Assembly (NCBI GenBank): GCA_002070275.1
Contig: MWCY01000014.1
Location: 1 to 64,000, forward strand
Direction of reading: 5' to 3'
Origin: Candidatus Hydrogenedentes bacterium ADurb.Bin170
Lineage (GTDB): Bacteria; Hydrogenedentota; Hydrogenedentia; Hydrogenedentales; CAITNO01
DNA: 64,000 nucleotides
A model generated the notes under the pieces. It searched no databases. It was given only the letters and a program-made list of their open reading frames with translations, and was not told where the DNA came from. The translations under genes and the position numbers were made by a program. Shown here piece by piece: positions 1-8,206 of the stretch (position 1 is its first letter; every line of letters begins with the position of its first letter).

Positions 1-42
1 TAATGTAGAAGAAAATCAACCAAATGCTAAATGTTGCAAAAC

Positions 43-78
43 CGCAGAATACCTCCCCCCGGGGGGAGGTATTCTGCG
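43..78. terminator. Perfect 36-bp palindrome, possible bidirectional terminator
   Basis: Two 18-bp arms (43-60 and 61-78) are exact reverse complements with no spacer; the centre is a CCCCCC/GGGGGG junction. An A-rich stretch precedes it and TTTT follows at 80-83, so the transcript could fold and terminate in either direction. The gene it would serve lies outside the window to the left, or it may stop tRNA transcription running leftward. It could also be an extrusion or protein-binding palindrome. Confidence 0.5.
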
Positions 79-83
79 ATTTT

Positions 84-308
84 ATAATATTTAGTGCTTC
101 GCTGGTTTTCTTCAGGGATATTACCAGTCGGAACTGTATTGGGGAAGGAGAGGAGAGTACTGTGCGACCCTGGCGCTTTCCAGCGAGAAGCGAGGAAGCA
201 CCAAAGCAGTCACAAAGGGACCGGAGGGCGACCGGAGCAGTTTTTCGTGTGTTTGGGGCAGGAGGCGGGAGCCGTTGCGGAATTTCCTTGTGGGGCAAGG
301 GGAAGAGG
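84..308. other. Intergenic stretch, no gene seen
   Basis: Short open frames exist here, but none has a ribosome-binding site or a recognisable protein, and one runs through the tRNA gene in the opposite direction. I see no RNA family that I can name. Confidence 0.5.
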
Positions 309-395
309 TGGTGGGCGAGGCGGGAATCGAACCCGCACCCCCTTACGGGGAACGGATTTTAAGTCCGTCGTGTATGCCTATTCCACCACTCGCCC
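309..395 (-). tRNA. tRNA-Leu (anticodon UAA)
   Basis: On the minus strand the acceptor strands GGGCGAG (395-389) and CTCGCCC (319-313) pair perfectly, followed by discriminator A and a genomically encoded CCA at 311-309. The D-arm start TGGTGGAATAGGCA matches tRNA-Leu. The anticodon stem ACGGA/TCCGT encloses loop CTTAAAA with anticodon TAA at 361-359. A long variable arm (CCCCGTAAGGGG) marks it as class II, and the T-arm contains GGTTCGATTCC. At 87 nt with CCA it is the normal length for tRNA-Leu. It stands alone, and the 11-bp repeat array sits about 45 bp upstream of its 5' end. Confidence 0.96.
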
Positions 396-439
396 GTGGA
401 GGGAATAATAACACCGGTGCAGAGCTGTTTGCAACGAAA

Positions 440-571
440 CCCACATTAAGCCCACATTAAGCCCACATTAAGCCCACATTAAGCCCACATTAAGCCTACA
501 TTAAGCCTACATTAAGCCTACATTAAGCCTGCATTAAGCCTGCATTAAGCCTGCATTAAGCCTGCATTAAG
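440..571. repeat. Tandem array of twelve 11-bp units
   Basis: There are twelve complete contiguous units and a partial thirteenth at 572. They fall into three blocks: five CCCACATTAAG (440-494), three CCTACATTAAG (495-527) and four CCTGCATTAAG (528-571). Block-wise variants imply growth by successive local duplication. There are no spacers, so this is not CRISPR, and the 11-bp period breaks reading frame. It lies just upstream, in the transcriptional sense, of the tRNA-Leu gene. Confidence 0.95.
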
Positions 572-1005
572 CCCACACCAGCAAGCCGGCTGTTTTATTT
601 TAGGTACGGTTAAAAAAGCGTCTCTCTGCTTCCGGGACTGCTCCAAAAGCGATGCAGAAGGGGTTAGAGGGATCCGGAACTTTTGCTTTCCGGCAGTCGC
701 TACAGGCAGGCCTGCTTTTTATACGGCGGCACGAACCACAATATTTAGTGTATAATAGTAATAAATCTTCTATGTATAGTGCCGCTTTTTTAAAACTCCG
801 GGCTTTCCGGGAACTTTCCGTCCGGGCGAGGTATTAGAGAGAGAAAGGTACTTGTGCCTGTTTTTACAGATGGTGTCGGGCAGAATGCTGTGACGCTATG
901 GTATACTGACCTGTAAGATAAGGTGACATAAGTGATGCAGTCCGGTCCGGAACCGCTAAGAAAGAAGTCGGGGCAGCGGCTTCGGGACTGTTTCTGCAAG
1001 GACTA
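572..1005. other. Non-coding stretch with possible structured leader
   Basis: No protein or named RNA is recognisable. A weak stem-loop pairs CAGTCC (938-943) with GGACTG (985-990) and, inside it, CCGCT with AGCGG, directly before the ribosome-binding site of the next gene. It may be a leader hairpin. A TATAAT is present at 751-756 but has no convincing -35 partner. Confidence 0.4.
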
Positions 1006-1428
1006 ATGATGATTGAGAATAAGAACAGGTTTGAAGAAATTCTGATAATCCTGTTGATTTCACTGTATTTTTTTGCTTTCAGCGCACCTGCTATGGCAGA
1101 ATCAATGTCTATTCCTCCAGAAGCGGTTGATGATCAGCGGATCTTCTGGGGCACTGCAAGCAGTTTTGAGAAGCCCGGATCGGTGGATTACAATGCGGTG
1201 GTTTCAGCTACGACCGAGTATAAAGAGGCGGTAAAAGCTGAAAAAAACACCGCCCAGTACTGGCTTTTTATCAGCAAAGCCAATGACCGCGCCATCCGTG
1301 CGATCAGCAGTGTCGGCAGTGAAACGGACTTTGATCTGATTGTTCTCAAGGGATACCTTGAAGGATTGACGCCGCCCATTGCGACGGAAGATATCACAGA
1401 ACTGGCACTAGCAAAACTTTCCAAATAG
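1006..1428 (+). CDS. Small secreted protein of unknown function
   Basis: This is a 140-residue product. Residues about 10-31 form a hydrophobic stretch ending in APAMA, a convincing signal peptidase I site, so the mature protein of about 110 residues is exported. The mature part has no cysteine and no motif I recognise. AAGGA at 998-1002 lies 3 nt from the ATG at 1006 and 6 nt from a second ATG at 1009, which is the better-spaced start. It precedes the TPR lipoprotein gene by 16 bp in the same direction and probably shares its transcript, which would link it to the envelope proteins that follow. The coding frame is supported by the clear signal peptide; the function is unknown. Confidence 0.7.
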   Translation: MMIENKNRFEEILIILLISLYFFAFSAPAMAESMSIPPEAVDDQRIFWGTASSFEKPGSVDYNAVVSATTEYKEAVKAEKNTAQYWLFISKANDRAIRAISSVGSETDFDLIVLKGYLEGLTPPIATEDITELALAKLSK

Positions 1429-1444
1429 GACTTAGACCGGGTGC

Positions 1445-2476
1445 ATGAAGCAATCTATTAACCAGTGTTTCCGCGCTGCTGTTCTGGTTTTCCCGGCAGT
1501 ATTATGGCTGCTTCCGCTCTTTTCGGTTGTTGCCGGTTGCGCAACTCCGGGCTCCGCCAGCGGGCAGCAGGCTTCGCGGCCTGTCCAGGTCGGCGATGTT
1601 ATAGCCCGTGCGCCCGAAAGCAATTCAGGGAGTGCCGCCAAAGAACTTGCAGCAGCGCGGCGCATGATCAAAGCAGGCGAGTCGTCGCTCGTTATCCCTC
1701 GGCTGCAAACGCTTGTCAACACATATCCCGGCGATGCGTCCGCCATTGAGGCGCGCTTTTTTCTGGGTAAAGCTTTTTATACAGTAGGCGCCTATTCCGA
1801 TGCGCACCGCTGGCTGCAGGAATATCTTGTACTGGTTCCGGAGGGCGAAAACAGCGCCGAAGGCCGCCAGCTGCTTGAAAAGCTTGCGGGTGGCGGAGAA
1901 AGCGGAAAGGCAGCAGGCGATGATGCTTTTGCGGCTCTGGAAGCGGCGATTGCGGCAGATCCTGAAGCGATGGCACCCCGTCTGGACTATGCCAATACGC
2001 TGTGGGAAAAAGGTCGCTATGATCAGGCTGGCAAGGCCTATGACGAGCTGCTGAAGCGGTGGCCTCAGCTTGCCTCCGATGCAGCGGTGAGCCGTCGTGT
2101 AGAACGCGATGCGTCCGGCCGGCTTGTTATTCTAACCCCGGCGGAGATGGAGCGTCGCTATCAGGAAGCGGAGCCCTTACTTATATATAATGTGTCCTCC
2201 TTCCGGAGCGGTCGGTTTGAGGGCTGGCCCACGACCGCCCGTGAGAAGTTTTATAATGTAGCCGGCCAGGCGGTGAACCAGAGCGAAGCGCCGCTGGAAG
2301 ATGTTCGCATAACGGTTACGATTTATGGTTTCGGTCAAATGGTCTATGATACGCAAACGATATCGCTCGGCGTTTTGCGCCCCCGTGAGATTCGGGCATT
2401 CAATGCTCAATTTTCACGATTTGACGATATACACAATATAACGCGCCATGAATGTGTGGGCAGTTACCGGCGCTGA
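1445..2476 (+). CDS. Outer-membrane-type lipoprotein with TPR repeats
   Basis: The 343-residue product starts with a lipoprotein signal: a hydrophobic stretch, then the lipobox VAGC with Cys at about residue 32. After a short linker come helical TPR-like repeats (about residues 62-130, with GKAFYTVGAYSDAHRWLQEY, and 160-200, with YANTLWEKGRYDQAGKAYDE). The C-terminal 100 residues are beta-rich and include APLEDVRITVTIYGFG, resembling FxLYD-type domains. It is 16 bp upstream of two secretin-domain genes. TPR lipoproteins commonly act as pilotins or assembly factors for secretins, so a role in placing those proteins is plausible but inferred. A YfgL/YbgF-like scaffold role is the alternative. 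Confidence 0.8.
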   Translation: MKQSINQCFRAAVLVFPAVLWLLPLFSVVAGCATPGSASGQQASRPVQVGDVIARAPESNSGSAAKELAAARRMIKAGESSLVIPRLQTLVNTYPGDASAIEARFFLGKAFYTVGAYSDAHRWLQEYLVLVPEGENSAEGRQLLEKLAGGGESGKAAGDDAFAALEAAIAADPEAMAPRLDYANTLWEKGRYDQAGKAYDELLKRWPQLASDAAVSRRVERDASGRLVILTPAEMERRYQEAEPLLIYNVSSFRSGRFEGWPTTAREKFYNVAGQAVNQSEAPLEDVRITVTIYGFGQMVYDTQTISLGVLRPREIRAFNAQFSRFDDIHNITRHECVGSYRR

Positions 2477-2491
2477 ACTGGATCCAAAGGA

Positions 2492-3610
2492 ATGATAAAA
2501 AGATCTGTATACATCCTGGCTGCGCTGCTATTGTGCGGCTTTGCACAGGGGCAGGATCCGCAGCAAGTCAATGTATCGGTAAAGATCATTGAATTTCAGA
2601 CGACGAAAGGCGCAGAAAGCGGAATCAGCGCCTATTTCAAGAAACGGATTACCCCGCGTCCCTACGGGCTTGTCTCCACGGGCCCGGGCATTATTGATGC
2701 TGCATCGCTGGCATTTCCCAATCGATCCACGGCGGGCATCACCCTTTTTCTTGATCAGATCAGCACCTATTACGGTGATATAGAAATGATTCTGCAGGCG
2801 CTGGTGGATCAGAACCGCGCCTTTATTCTTTCGCAGCCGAAAGTTATGGTTTCCGTAGGTGCAGCCGCCCCCACCATTATAAAAACCACGCAGGATGTAC
2901 CCTACGAAAACACGGTGGTTGTGGGGGTGAATGCAGTACAGACGACAGCGTTCCGTCCTACCGGCGTGACCCTCACGGTCAGTGCGCTTCAGGTGGTGGA
3001 TGATGACGGCAATCCCAATACAACGGAGGATCAGTATATCCAGCTGAAACTTACGGCGGAAATTAATGAAGAAGGTCAACGGATTACCATTGCTCTTGCC
3101 GATACTTTTGCGAGTACCGGTGCTGTCGTGTCCCGTTCGACCAATGCCATCAGCGTGCCTGAGTTTGTGTCGCGCAGTCTGGATACGACAGTCTGGGTCA
3201 AAAACAATCAGGTGCTGATCCTTGGCGGACTGTACCGCAATACGAAGAATAAAAACGTTTCGACCCTTCCCTGGCTGACACAGGGGGAAGATCTGGTGAA
3301 CAACACGCTGGAGCGCCTTTCACCCTTTTCGGAGACACCCGACATTCCGCTGACTTCCGCTCTGGGCAATAAGCGTTCTTCTGAAACCCGGCGCGAACTG
3401 GTCTTTATGGTGAAAGCGGATATCTGGCGTCAGGCTTTTACTTTGTACGAGGGTTTCGGCGCTCCCGGGGGAGAAGATGCGGCACCGGAAGAGGAAGGAG
3501 AGGAAGATATTGTGCATCCTACGCCTCCGTCCGGCTTTATCGGCAGTCTTTTCGGGGGATCAAATACCGTGCCGAGCGGCGTGAGCGACAGTCTTGGAGG
3601 GCGTGAATAA
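2492..3610 (+). CDS. Secretin-domain protein without N-domains (copy 1)
   Basis: The 372-residue protein has an N-terminal signal peptide (cleavage near AQG-QDP, about residue 20). The remainder resembles the type II/III secretion secretin C-domain: about residues 78-115 contain ILQALVDQNRAFILSQPKVM, followed by a region reaching VWVKNNQVLILGGLYRNTKN (about 230-250) and a final RRELVFMVKADI strand. The usual N0/N1/KH periplasmic domains are absent; ordinary secretins are 550-750 residues. The signature PxLGxxPxLGxLF loop is not intact here (PWLTQGEDLV occupies the region). The tail is acidic. It overlaps the next gene by 1 bp (TAATG) and is probably co-translated with it. AAAGGA abuts the ATG, an unusually tight spacing. 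Confidence 0.8.
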   Translation: MIKRSVYILAALLLCGFAQGQDPQQVNVSVKIIEFQTTKGAESGISAYFKKRITPRPYGLVSTGPGIIDAASLAFPNRSTAGITLFLDQISTYYGDIEMILQALVDQNRAFILSQPKVMVSVGAAAPTIIKTTQDVPYENTVVVGVNAVQTTAFRPTGVTLTVSALQVVDDDGNPNTTEDQYIQLKLTAEINEEGQRITIALADTFASTGAVVSRSTNAISVPEFVSRSLDTTVWVKNNQVLILGGLYRNTKNKNVSTLPWLTQGEDLVNNTLERLSPFSETPDIPLTSALGNKRSSETRRELVFMVKADIWRQAFTLYEGFGAPGGEDAAPEEEGEEDIVHPTPPSGFIGSLFGGSNTVPSGVSDSLGGRE

Positions 3611-4695
3611 TGAACAGGCTTTTCTCTTTGCCCTTTGCGCTTGCCGGTCTCGCCCTGGTTTTTCTTGCGCTGTCTTCTTTTGCGGATGATGCAGCGCCTG
3701 CCGCCGCTCCTGCTGAAGCGGCGCCTGCTGAGGCGGCTCCTGCTGCTGCTCCTCCTGTCGATGTGCGCCAGGTTCAGATGAAAGTCTGGATCAGCGAAAC
3801 AAGCGAAGGCGGCGTCCGTGATCTGGGCGCCAATCTCGACTTTACCCGTTTTGTGCGGGGCCAGGAAATGACCGGCTCTGTCCAGCAGGTAACCACTTCC
3901 ACCATCAATCCTCTGTCGACTTTCGGTACGGTTGCGATGCCTTATCCTCATCAAGCACTGTTCGGAGCGCCTCTGCGTCCTGACCTGAACCCTGCCACGA
4001 CACAGTTGGAAGCCTACCCCGGGCTGGGTCTGGAATTCAGTATTCTGGATGCGGATTACGGCACCATAGACGGCATTTTTCAGTCCCTTGAGACACGCAG
4101 TGATCTGGATCTGATTTCCAAGCCGGAAATTATGGTTGCCAACACGCTTCCTGCCACGATTAAGGCAGGGGGTCAGGTGCCCTTTCAGGACGTGACTTTT
4201 CCGGCGGCGGCCACGCGTCTGCAGGTTTCCTGGCGTGACATCGGCGTCAATCTGAATTTGACGCCAACGATTATGCCCAACAATTTTGTCCAGCTTGCCA
4301 TCACCCAACTGGAAGTCTCGGATATCCTCAGCTATGAGAATCTCCGCGGCGCCGATCTTCCCGTGTTTTCCACCCGATCACAATCGGGAGTGGTGTTTGT
4401 TCCCGACGGCACCACCCTGGTCGTAGGCGGTTTGACCAGCCGTACTGTCCGCAAGACAGAGCGGCGCGTTCCTGTTCTGGGCAGCGTGCCGCTGCTCGGC
4501 ATTCCTTTCAGAAGCCGTAAGTCCGAGGCACAGGTTACCAGTCTGCTTGTTTTTGTGTCGCCCACCATTGTTGATATGCGTGCGCCGACACCTCAGGCGA
4601 AAACGGCGATGAATTTCTGGAGGGAACGGGGCGGTGAATGGACGAATCGCCCGCGTATCGACCGGGAAGTAGACGCCATGCAGACAGGCTTTTAG
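3610..4695 (+). CDS. Secretin-domain protein without N-domains (copy 2)
   Basis: The 361-residue product has a signal peptide (about residues 1-25) and then an Ala-Pro-Glu-rich linker (about 26-54). The secretin C-domain follows: ETRSDLDLISKPEIMVANTL (about 162-181), VPDGTTLVVGGLTSRTVRKT (about 265-284) and the diagnostic VPVLGSVPLLGIPFR loop (about 288-302), ending LLVFVSPTIVD. It is closer to canonical GspD/PilQ than copy 1 but also lacks the N0/N1 domains. Start and stop overlap with copy 1 argues for one complex. No ATPase, inner-membrane platform or pseudopilin genes are adjacent, so it may supply an alternative outer-membrane pore to a system encoded elsewhere, or form a stand-alone channel. 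Confidence 0.85.
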   Translation: MNRLFSLPFALAGLALVFLALSSFADDAAPAAAPAEAAPAEAAPAAAPPVDVRQVQMKVWISETSEGGVRDLGANLDFTRFVRGQEMTGSVQQVTTSTINPLSTFGTVAMPYPHQALFGAPLRPDLNPATTQLEAYPGLGLEFSILDADYGTIDGIFQSLETRSDLDLISKPEIMVANTLPATIKAGGQVPFQDVTFPAAATRLQVSWRDIGVNLNLTPTIMPNNFVQLAITQLEVSDILSYENLRGADLPVFSTRSQSGVVFVPDGTTLVVGGLTSRTVRKTERRVPVLGSVPLLGIPFRSRKSEAQVTSLLVFVSPTIVDMRAPTPQAKTAMNFWRERGGEWTNRPRIDREVDAMQTGF

Positions 4696-4861
4696 CCTGC
4701 GGATTTCTCTTCTTCCATCAGAGATGTCACTGCTGCTTTACGGGCAGACGGCATAGTATTTGTTGCTGCCTGAGTACCGGGTGTGCTGCGTCGGGGTGAG
4801 CGGTATTTTAACTACGACCGGATCAGGATCTTCGGATCTTTGCCCGAATCAGGAGTGACAA

Positions 4862-5788
4862 ATGCTGATATCTGCATTGAGTATTGCTGGGGGCGTAATG
4901 CTTTTGCTGGGTTTGCTGCTTGCGGCAGTGCTGGCGATAGCTAATAAAAAACTGTATGTTTATGAAGACCCGCGCATTGATGAAGTGGAAGCGCAGCTTC
5001 CATCAGCAAACTGCGGTGCCTGCGGATTTGCGGGGTGTCGTGCTTTTGCCGAAGCGGTGATCCGGGGCGAAGCGGCGCCGGGTCAGTGTACGGCTTCATC
5101 GGCAGATACCGTAGAGAGCATAGCGGCGTATTTGGGAGTTGATGCGGGTGTCGGAGAAAAGCGGGTTGCCCGGCTTGCCTGTTCCGGCGGTGATAATGTG
5201 GCGCGTCGCTTTGCGCACTATGAAGGCCGCTACAGCTGCCGGGCGGCGTCACTGGTGGCAGGGGGCGGCAAGCACTGCACCTTCGGCTGCATCGGCTACG
5301 GCGACTGTGTAGCGGTCTGCCCCTTTGATGCGCTTCATATGAATGAACATATGCTTCCTGTGGTGGATGAGGCGAAATGCACCGCCTGCGGGAATTGCGT
5401 GGTTGAATGCCCCAAACATCTTTTTTCCATCCATCCTATCAGCCATCAGTTATGGGTTTCCTGTTCAACCCGTCTTCGGGGTAAAGACGCCAAGGCGGCG
5501 TGTGCCGTTGCCTGTATCGGCTGCGGGCTGTGCGCCAAAGCGGCGCCGGAAGCGGTATCGATGGACGGCAACCTGCCTGTTGTGGATTACGGCAAAAATG
5601 AATTTGCAGTTCGTGAAGCCATCGAAAACTGTCCGTCGGGAGCGATTTTGTGGGTTGAGCGGGACGGAAGGCGTGTGCTGGGTGTGAAGGCTGCCGCTGC
5701 TTTGGAAAAAGTGCTGAATCCGCCTGAAGCGCCGTTGAAAAAAACGTCAGCTTCGGAAGCGGAACAAAAATCAGAAGTATCCGGGTGA
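4862..5788 (+). CDS. rnfB: Rnf complex ferredoxin-type subunit RnfB
   Basis: RnfB receives electrons from reduced ferredoxin in the membrane Rnf ferredoxin:NAD+ oxidoreductase. The 308-residue product has one N-terminal membrane anchor (about residues 5-27), then the FeS domain with C51, C54, C59 and C76 (NCGACGFAGC...C). Ferredoxin-type Cys clusters follow: CTFGCIGYGDCVAVCP, CTACGNCVVECP and CAVACIGCGLC. The length is typical. It is the first gene of an rnfBCDGEA operon, an order known from Bacteroidetes-type Rnf clusters, and the next gene starts 5 bp after its stop. The ATG is preceded by a GGAG-type site (CAGGAGTG). About 165 bp separate it from the secretin gene, with no clear promoter that I can name. 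Confidence 0.96.
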   Translation: MLISALSIAGGVMLLLGLLLAAVLAIANKKLYVYEDPRIDEVEAQLPSANCGACGFAGCRAFAEAVIRGEAAPGQCTASSADTVESIAAYLGVDAGVGEKRVARLACSGGDNVARRFAHYEGRYSCRAASLVAGGGKHCTFGCIGYGDCVAVCPFDALHMNEHMLPVVDEAKCTACGNCVVECPKHLFSIHPISHQLWVSCSTRLRGKDAKAACAVACIGCGLCAKAAPEAVSMDGNLPVVDYGKNEFAVREAIENCPSGAILWVERDGRRVLGVKAAAALEKVLNPPEAPLKKTSASEAEQKSEVSG

Positions 5789-5792
5789 TAGC

Positions 5793-7124
5793 ATGAAAAG
5801 TTATGTCAATTCTTTTCCCCATGGTGTTCATCCGCCCGATTGCAAGTATACGGCGGATGCAGTGATCGAGACCTTGCCGCTGCCGCCGGAGGTGACGATT
5901 CTGCTGTCTCAGCATATCGGCGCACCTGCCAAAGCGCTTGTGGCGAAAAAATCAAAAGTGATGCGGGGTGAACCGATTGCCGAAGCGGTTGGCTTTGTTT
6001 CAGTGCCCATGCATGCGCCTATTGCGGGCACAGTTACGGCAGTGGACTATGCTCTGAATCCGCGGGGCGAAATGGCGCAGGCAATCAAAATCAAAATAGA
6101 TCCTGATGCGGATCAGGAAGAAATTTACGGGACGCCCCGCGACCTGGCTTCTCTTACGCCGGATGAGCTGATCCGTGCCGTACAGGAAACGGGCACAGTC
6201 GGGCTGGGCGGTGCCGCATTTCCCACTCATGTGAAAATGAAGCCGCCAGCGGGCAAAAGTGTGGACACGCTGATTGTGAACGGCTGCGAGTGCGAGCCTT
6301 ATCTCACGACAGACTTCCGGATCATGGTGGAGGAGTCGGATAAGATCATTACAGGCATTCAGCTGGTTATGGAGGCCATGGGTGCCAAAGAGGCGTTCAT
6401 CGCTATTGAAAATAACAAGCCCGAAGCCCTGGAAAGCATGGCGAAAGCTATCCCGGCGGGTGCGCCCATCAGTGTGCGCAGCCTTATGACCAAGTATCCG
6501 CAGGGTGCGGAAAAGATGCTGAGCCGGGCGGTGCTTCATAAAGATGTGCCCAGTGGCGGGCTTCCGAGCGATATAGGGGTCGGGTGTTTTAATGTTGCCA
6601 CGCTGCTGCAGCTGGGTCAGCTGCTGCCGAAAGGTCAGGGGTTGATTGAACGCGTGATCACGGTGTCGGGCGGCGGTGTGGAACGGCCGGGCAATTACCG
6701 GATTCCGCTGGGTACCCCTATCCGCTACATTATGGAACAGGTGGGGATCCGCCCGGAGGCAAGAAAGATTATCAGTGGCGGTCCCATGATGGGCATGAGT
6801 CTGTCTTCTCAGGATATCCCGCTGACCAAAGGCATGTCGGGTCTGCTTGTGCTGACGGAAGAGGAGATGCGGGACGGCGGCGGTACGGTGTATCCCTGTA
6901 TCAAATGCGCCCGCTGCGTCGATGCCTGCCCGATTTTTCTGAATCCTTCTCTGCTGGGGCTTCTGGCGCGGAAAGCGCGCTATGAGGAGATGGCGGAGGA
7001 GCATCACCTGAATGACTGTTTCGAATGCGGATGCTGCACCTATGTGTGCCCGTCCAATATTCCGCTTGTGCAGTACTTCCGTATTGCCAAGGCAATGAAC
7101 CGGGAAAGGGAGGCTGCCAAATGA
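5793..7124 (+). CDS. rnfC: Rnf complex NADH-side subunit RnfC
   Basis: RnfC carries the peripheral NAD(H)/FMN site of the Rnf complex. The 443-residue product shows an N-terminal barrel region (HIGAPAKALVAKKSKVMRGE), then the NuoF-like Rossmann region with GTVGLGGAAFPTHVKM and NGCECEPYLTTD. Two [4Fe-4S] motifs lie near the C-terminus: CIKCARCVDACP (about residues 370-381) and CFECGCCTYVCP (about 410-421). The length matches the family. Its stop overlaps the rnfD start in an ATGA arrangement, indicating translational coupling. Confidence 0.96.
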   Translation: MKSYVNSFPHGVHPPDCKYTADAVIETLPLPPEVTILLSQHIGAPAKALVAKKSKVMRGEPIAEAVGFVSVPMHAPIAGTVTAVDYALNPRGEMAQAIKIKIDPDADQEEIYGTPRDLASLTPDELIRAVQETGTVGLGGAAFPTHVKMKPPAGKSVDTLIVNGCECEPYLTTDFRIMVEESDKIITGIQLVMEAMGAKEAFIAIENNKPEALESMAKAIPAGAPISVRSLMTKYPQGAEKMLSRAVLHKDVPSGGLPSDIGVGCFNVATLLQLGQLLPKGQGLIERVITVSGGGVERPGNYRIPLGTPIRYIMEQVGIRPEARKIISGGPMMGMSLSSQDIPLTKGMSGLLVLTEEEMRDGGGTVYPCIKCARCVDACPIFLNPSLLGLLARKARYEEMAEEHHLNDCFECGCCTYVCPSNIPLVQYFRIAKAMNREREAAK

Positions 7125-8206
7125 GCACAGAAGCCCGTCCGCTGATTATAGGCTCGTCGCCGCATATCCGTGTGAAGCAAAGTGTGCCGGATATAATGTT
7201 TCATGTGGCTCTGGCGCTGCTTCCTGTAGCCGCCTTTGCGGTCTGGTCTTTCGGACTCAGTGCACTGCTGCTGCTGCTGACGACTACGGCGGCATGTGTG
7301 GCTACAGAACATACTGCCTGCCTGATTGCACGCCGTTCCACCACCATCCGCGATTGGAGTGTGGTGGTGACCGGTCTGATTCTCGGTCTGACCCTGCCGC
7401 CGTCAACGCCGTTATGGATGGCGGTGCTGGGCAGTATTTTTGGTGTTTCTGTCACGAAATCGCTTTTCGGCGGACTGGGCTACAACTGCTTTAACCCTGC
7501 ACTGGTCGGGCGTGCTTTTTTGCAGATTGCCTTTCCCATCCCGCTGACGACCTGGACACCGCCCGACCTTCCCGGCAGATTTTCCAGCCTGCTCCCGACC
7601 ACGCTGACCTTTCCTTTCCTGCGCGCCGATACTGCGGCACTTGCGGATTATATACGCACGGCACTCGCCTCGGGCGGCGTGGACGGCTGGTCGGGTGCCA
7701 CACCCCTTTCCATGTGGAAGTTTGCGGAAGTGCCTCAGTTTGAGTCACTGCCACGGCTCTTTCTGGGTTCCATAGCGGGATCTACCGGGGAGACTGCCAC
7801 CTGGCTGATCATTCTGTGCGGTCTGTACCTGATTGCCCGGAACATGATGAACTGGCGCATTCCTGCGGGCATGCTTCTGGGTGCTTTTCTTCTGAGCGGC
7901 GCTTTCTGGCTTTCCGATAAAACCCACTATCCCAGTCCGATGTTCATGCTTTTTTCCGGCGGATTGATGTTTGGCGCCCTATTTATGGCGTCGGACATGG
8001 TCGCATCTCCCATGACATCGGCGGGCGTATGGATTTATGGTTTTTTTATCGGCATGGTGACAGTGATTATCCGTATTTTTGGTGCACTGCCTGAGGGTGT
8101 TATGTTTGCCATTCTTCTTGGCAATGCCGTCTCCCCTTTGATTACCAGTGCAACCCAACCCAGAACTTATGGTCTGGTGCGACAGAAAAGATGGATCAAG
8201 CAATGA
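7121..8206 (+). CDS. rnfD: Rnf complex membrane subunit RnfD
   Basis: RnfD is a polytopic ion-translocating subunit with covalently bound FMN. The ATG at 7121 overlaps the rnfC stop (ATGA) and has GGGAGG at 7108-7113. The open frame extends further upstream, but those codons lie inside rnfC and are not needed. The 361-residue protein has about ten hydrophobic helices, the family segment GGLGYNCFNPALVGRAFLQ and the flavin-attachment motif SGAT in DGWSGATPLSMW (about residue 190). It ends with another ATGA overlap into rnfG. Confidence 0.95.
   Translation: MSTEARPLIIGSSPHIRVKQSVPDIMFHVALALLPVAAFAVWSFGLSALLLLLTTTAACVATEHTACLIARRSTTIRDWSVVVTGLILGLTLPPSTPLWMAVLGSIFGVSVTKSLFGGLGYNCFNPALVGRAFLQIAFPIPLTTWTPPDLPGRFSSLLPTTLTFPFLRADTAALADYIRTALASGGVDGWSGATPLSMWKFAEVPQFESLPRLFLGSIAGSTGETATWLIILCGLYLIARNMMNWRIPAGMLLGAFLLSGAFWLSDKTHYPSPMFMLFSGGLMFGALFMASDMVASPMTSAGVWIYGFFIGMVTVIIRIFGALPEGVMFAILLGNAVSPLITSATQPRTYGLVRQKRWIKQ

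Noticed and set aside
24-408. Two overlapping plus-strand open frames of about 110 residues
   Set aside because: They run through the tRNA gene in the opposite sense and have no ribosome-binding site or recognisable motif.
440-571. CRISPR array
   Set aside because: The 11-bp units are contiguous with no spacers, and there are no cas genes.
309-571. Integrative element attached at tRNA-Leu
   Set aside because: No integrase, no duplicated tRNA 3' end and no composition change were found in the window.
601-615. 15-bp sequence GGTACGGTTAAAAAA shared with the region near 46,620
   Set aside because: A 15-base match is expected by chance a few times in 64 kb, and the flanks do not extend it.
652-837. 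Open frame of 61 residues after the repeat array
   Set aside because: No ribosome-binding site, no motif, and its composition looks non-coding.
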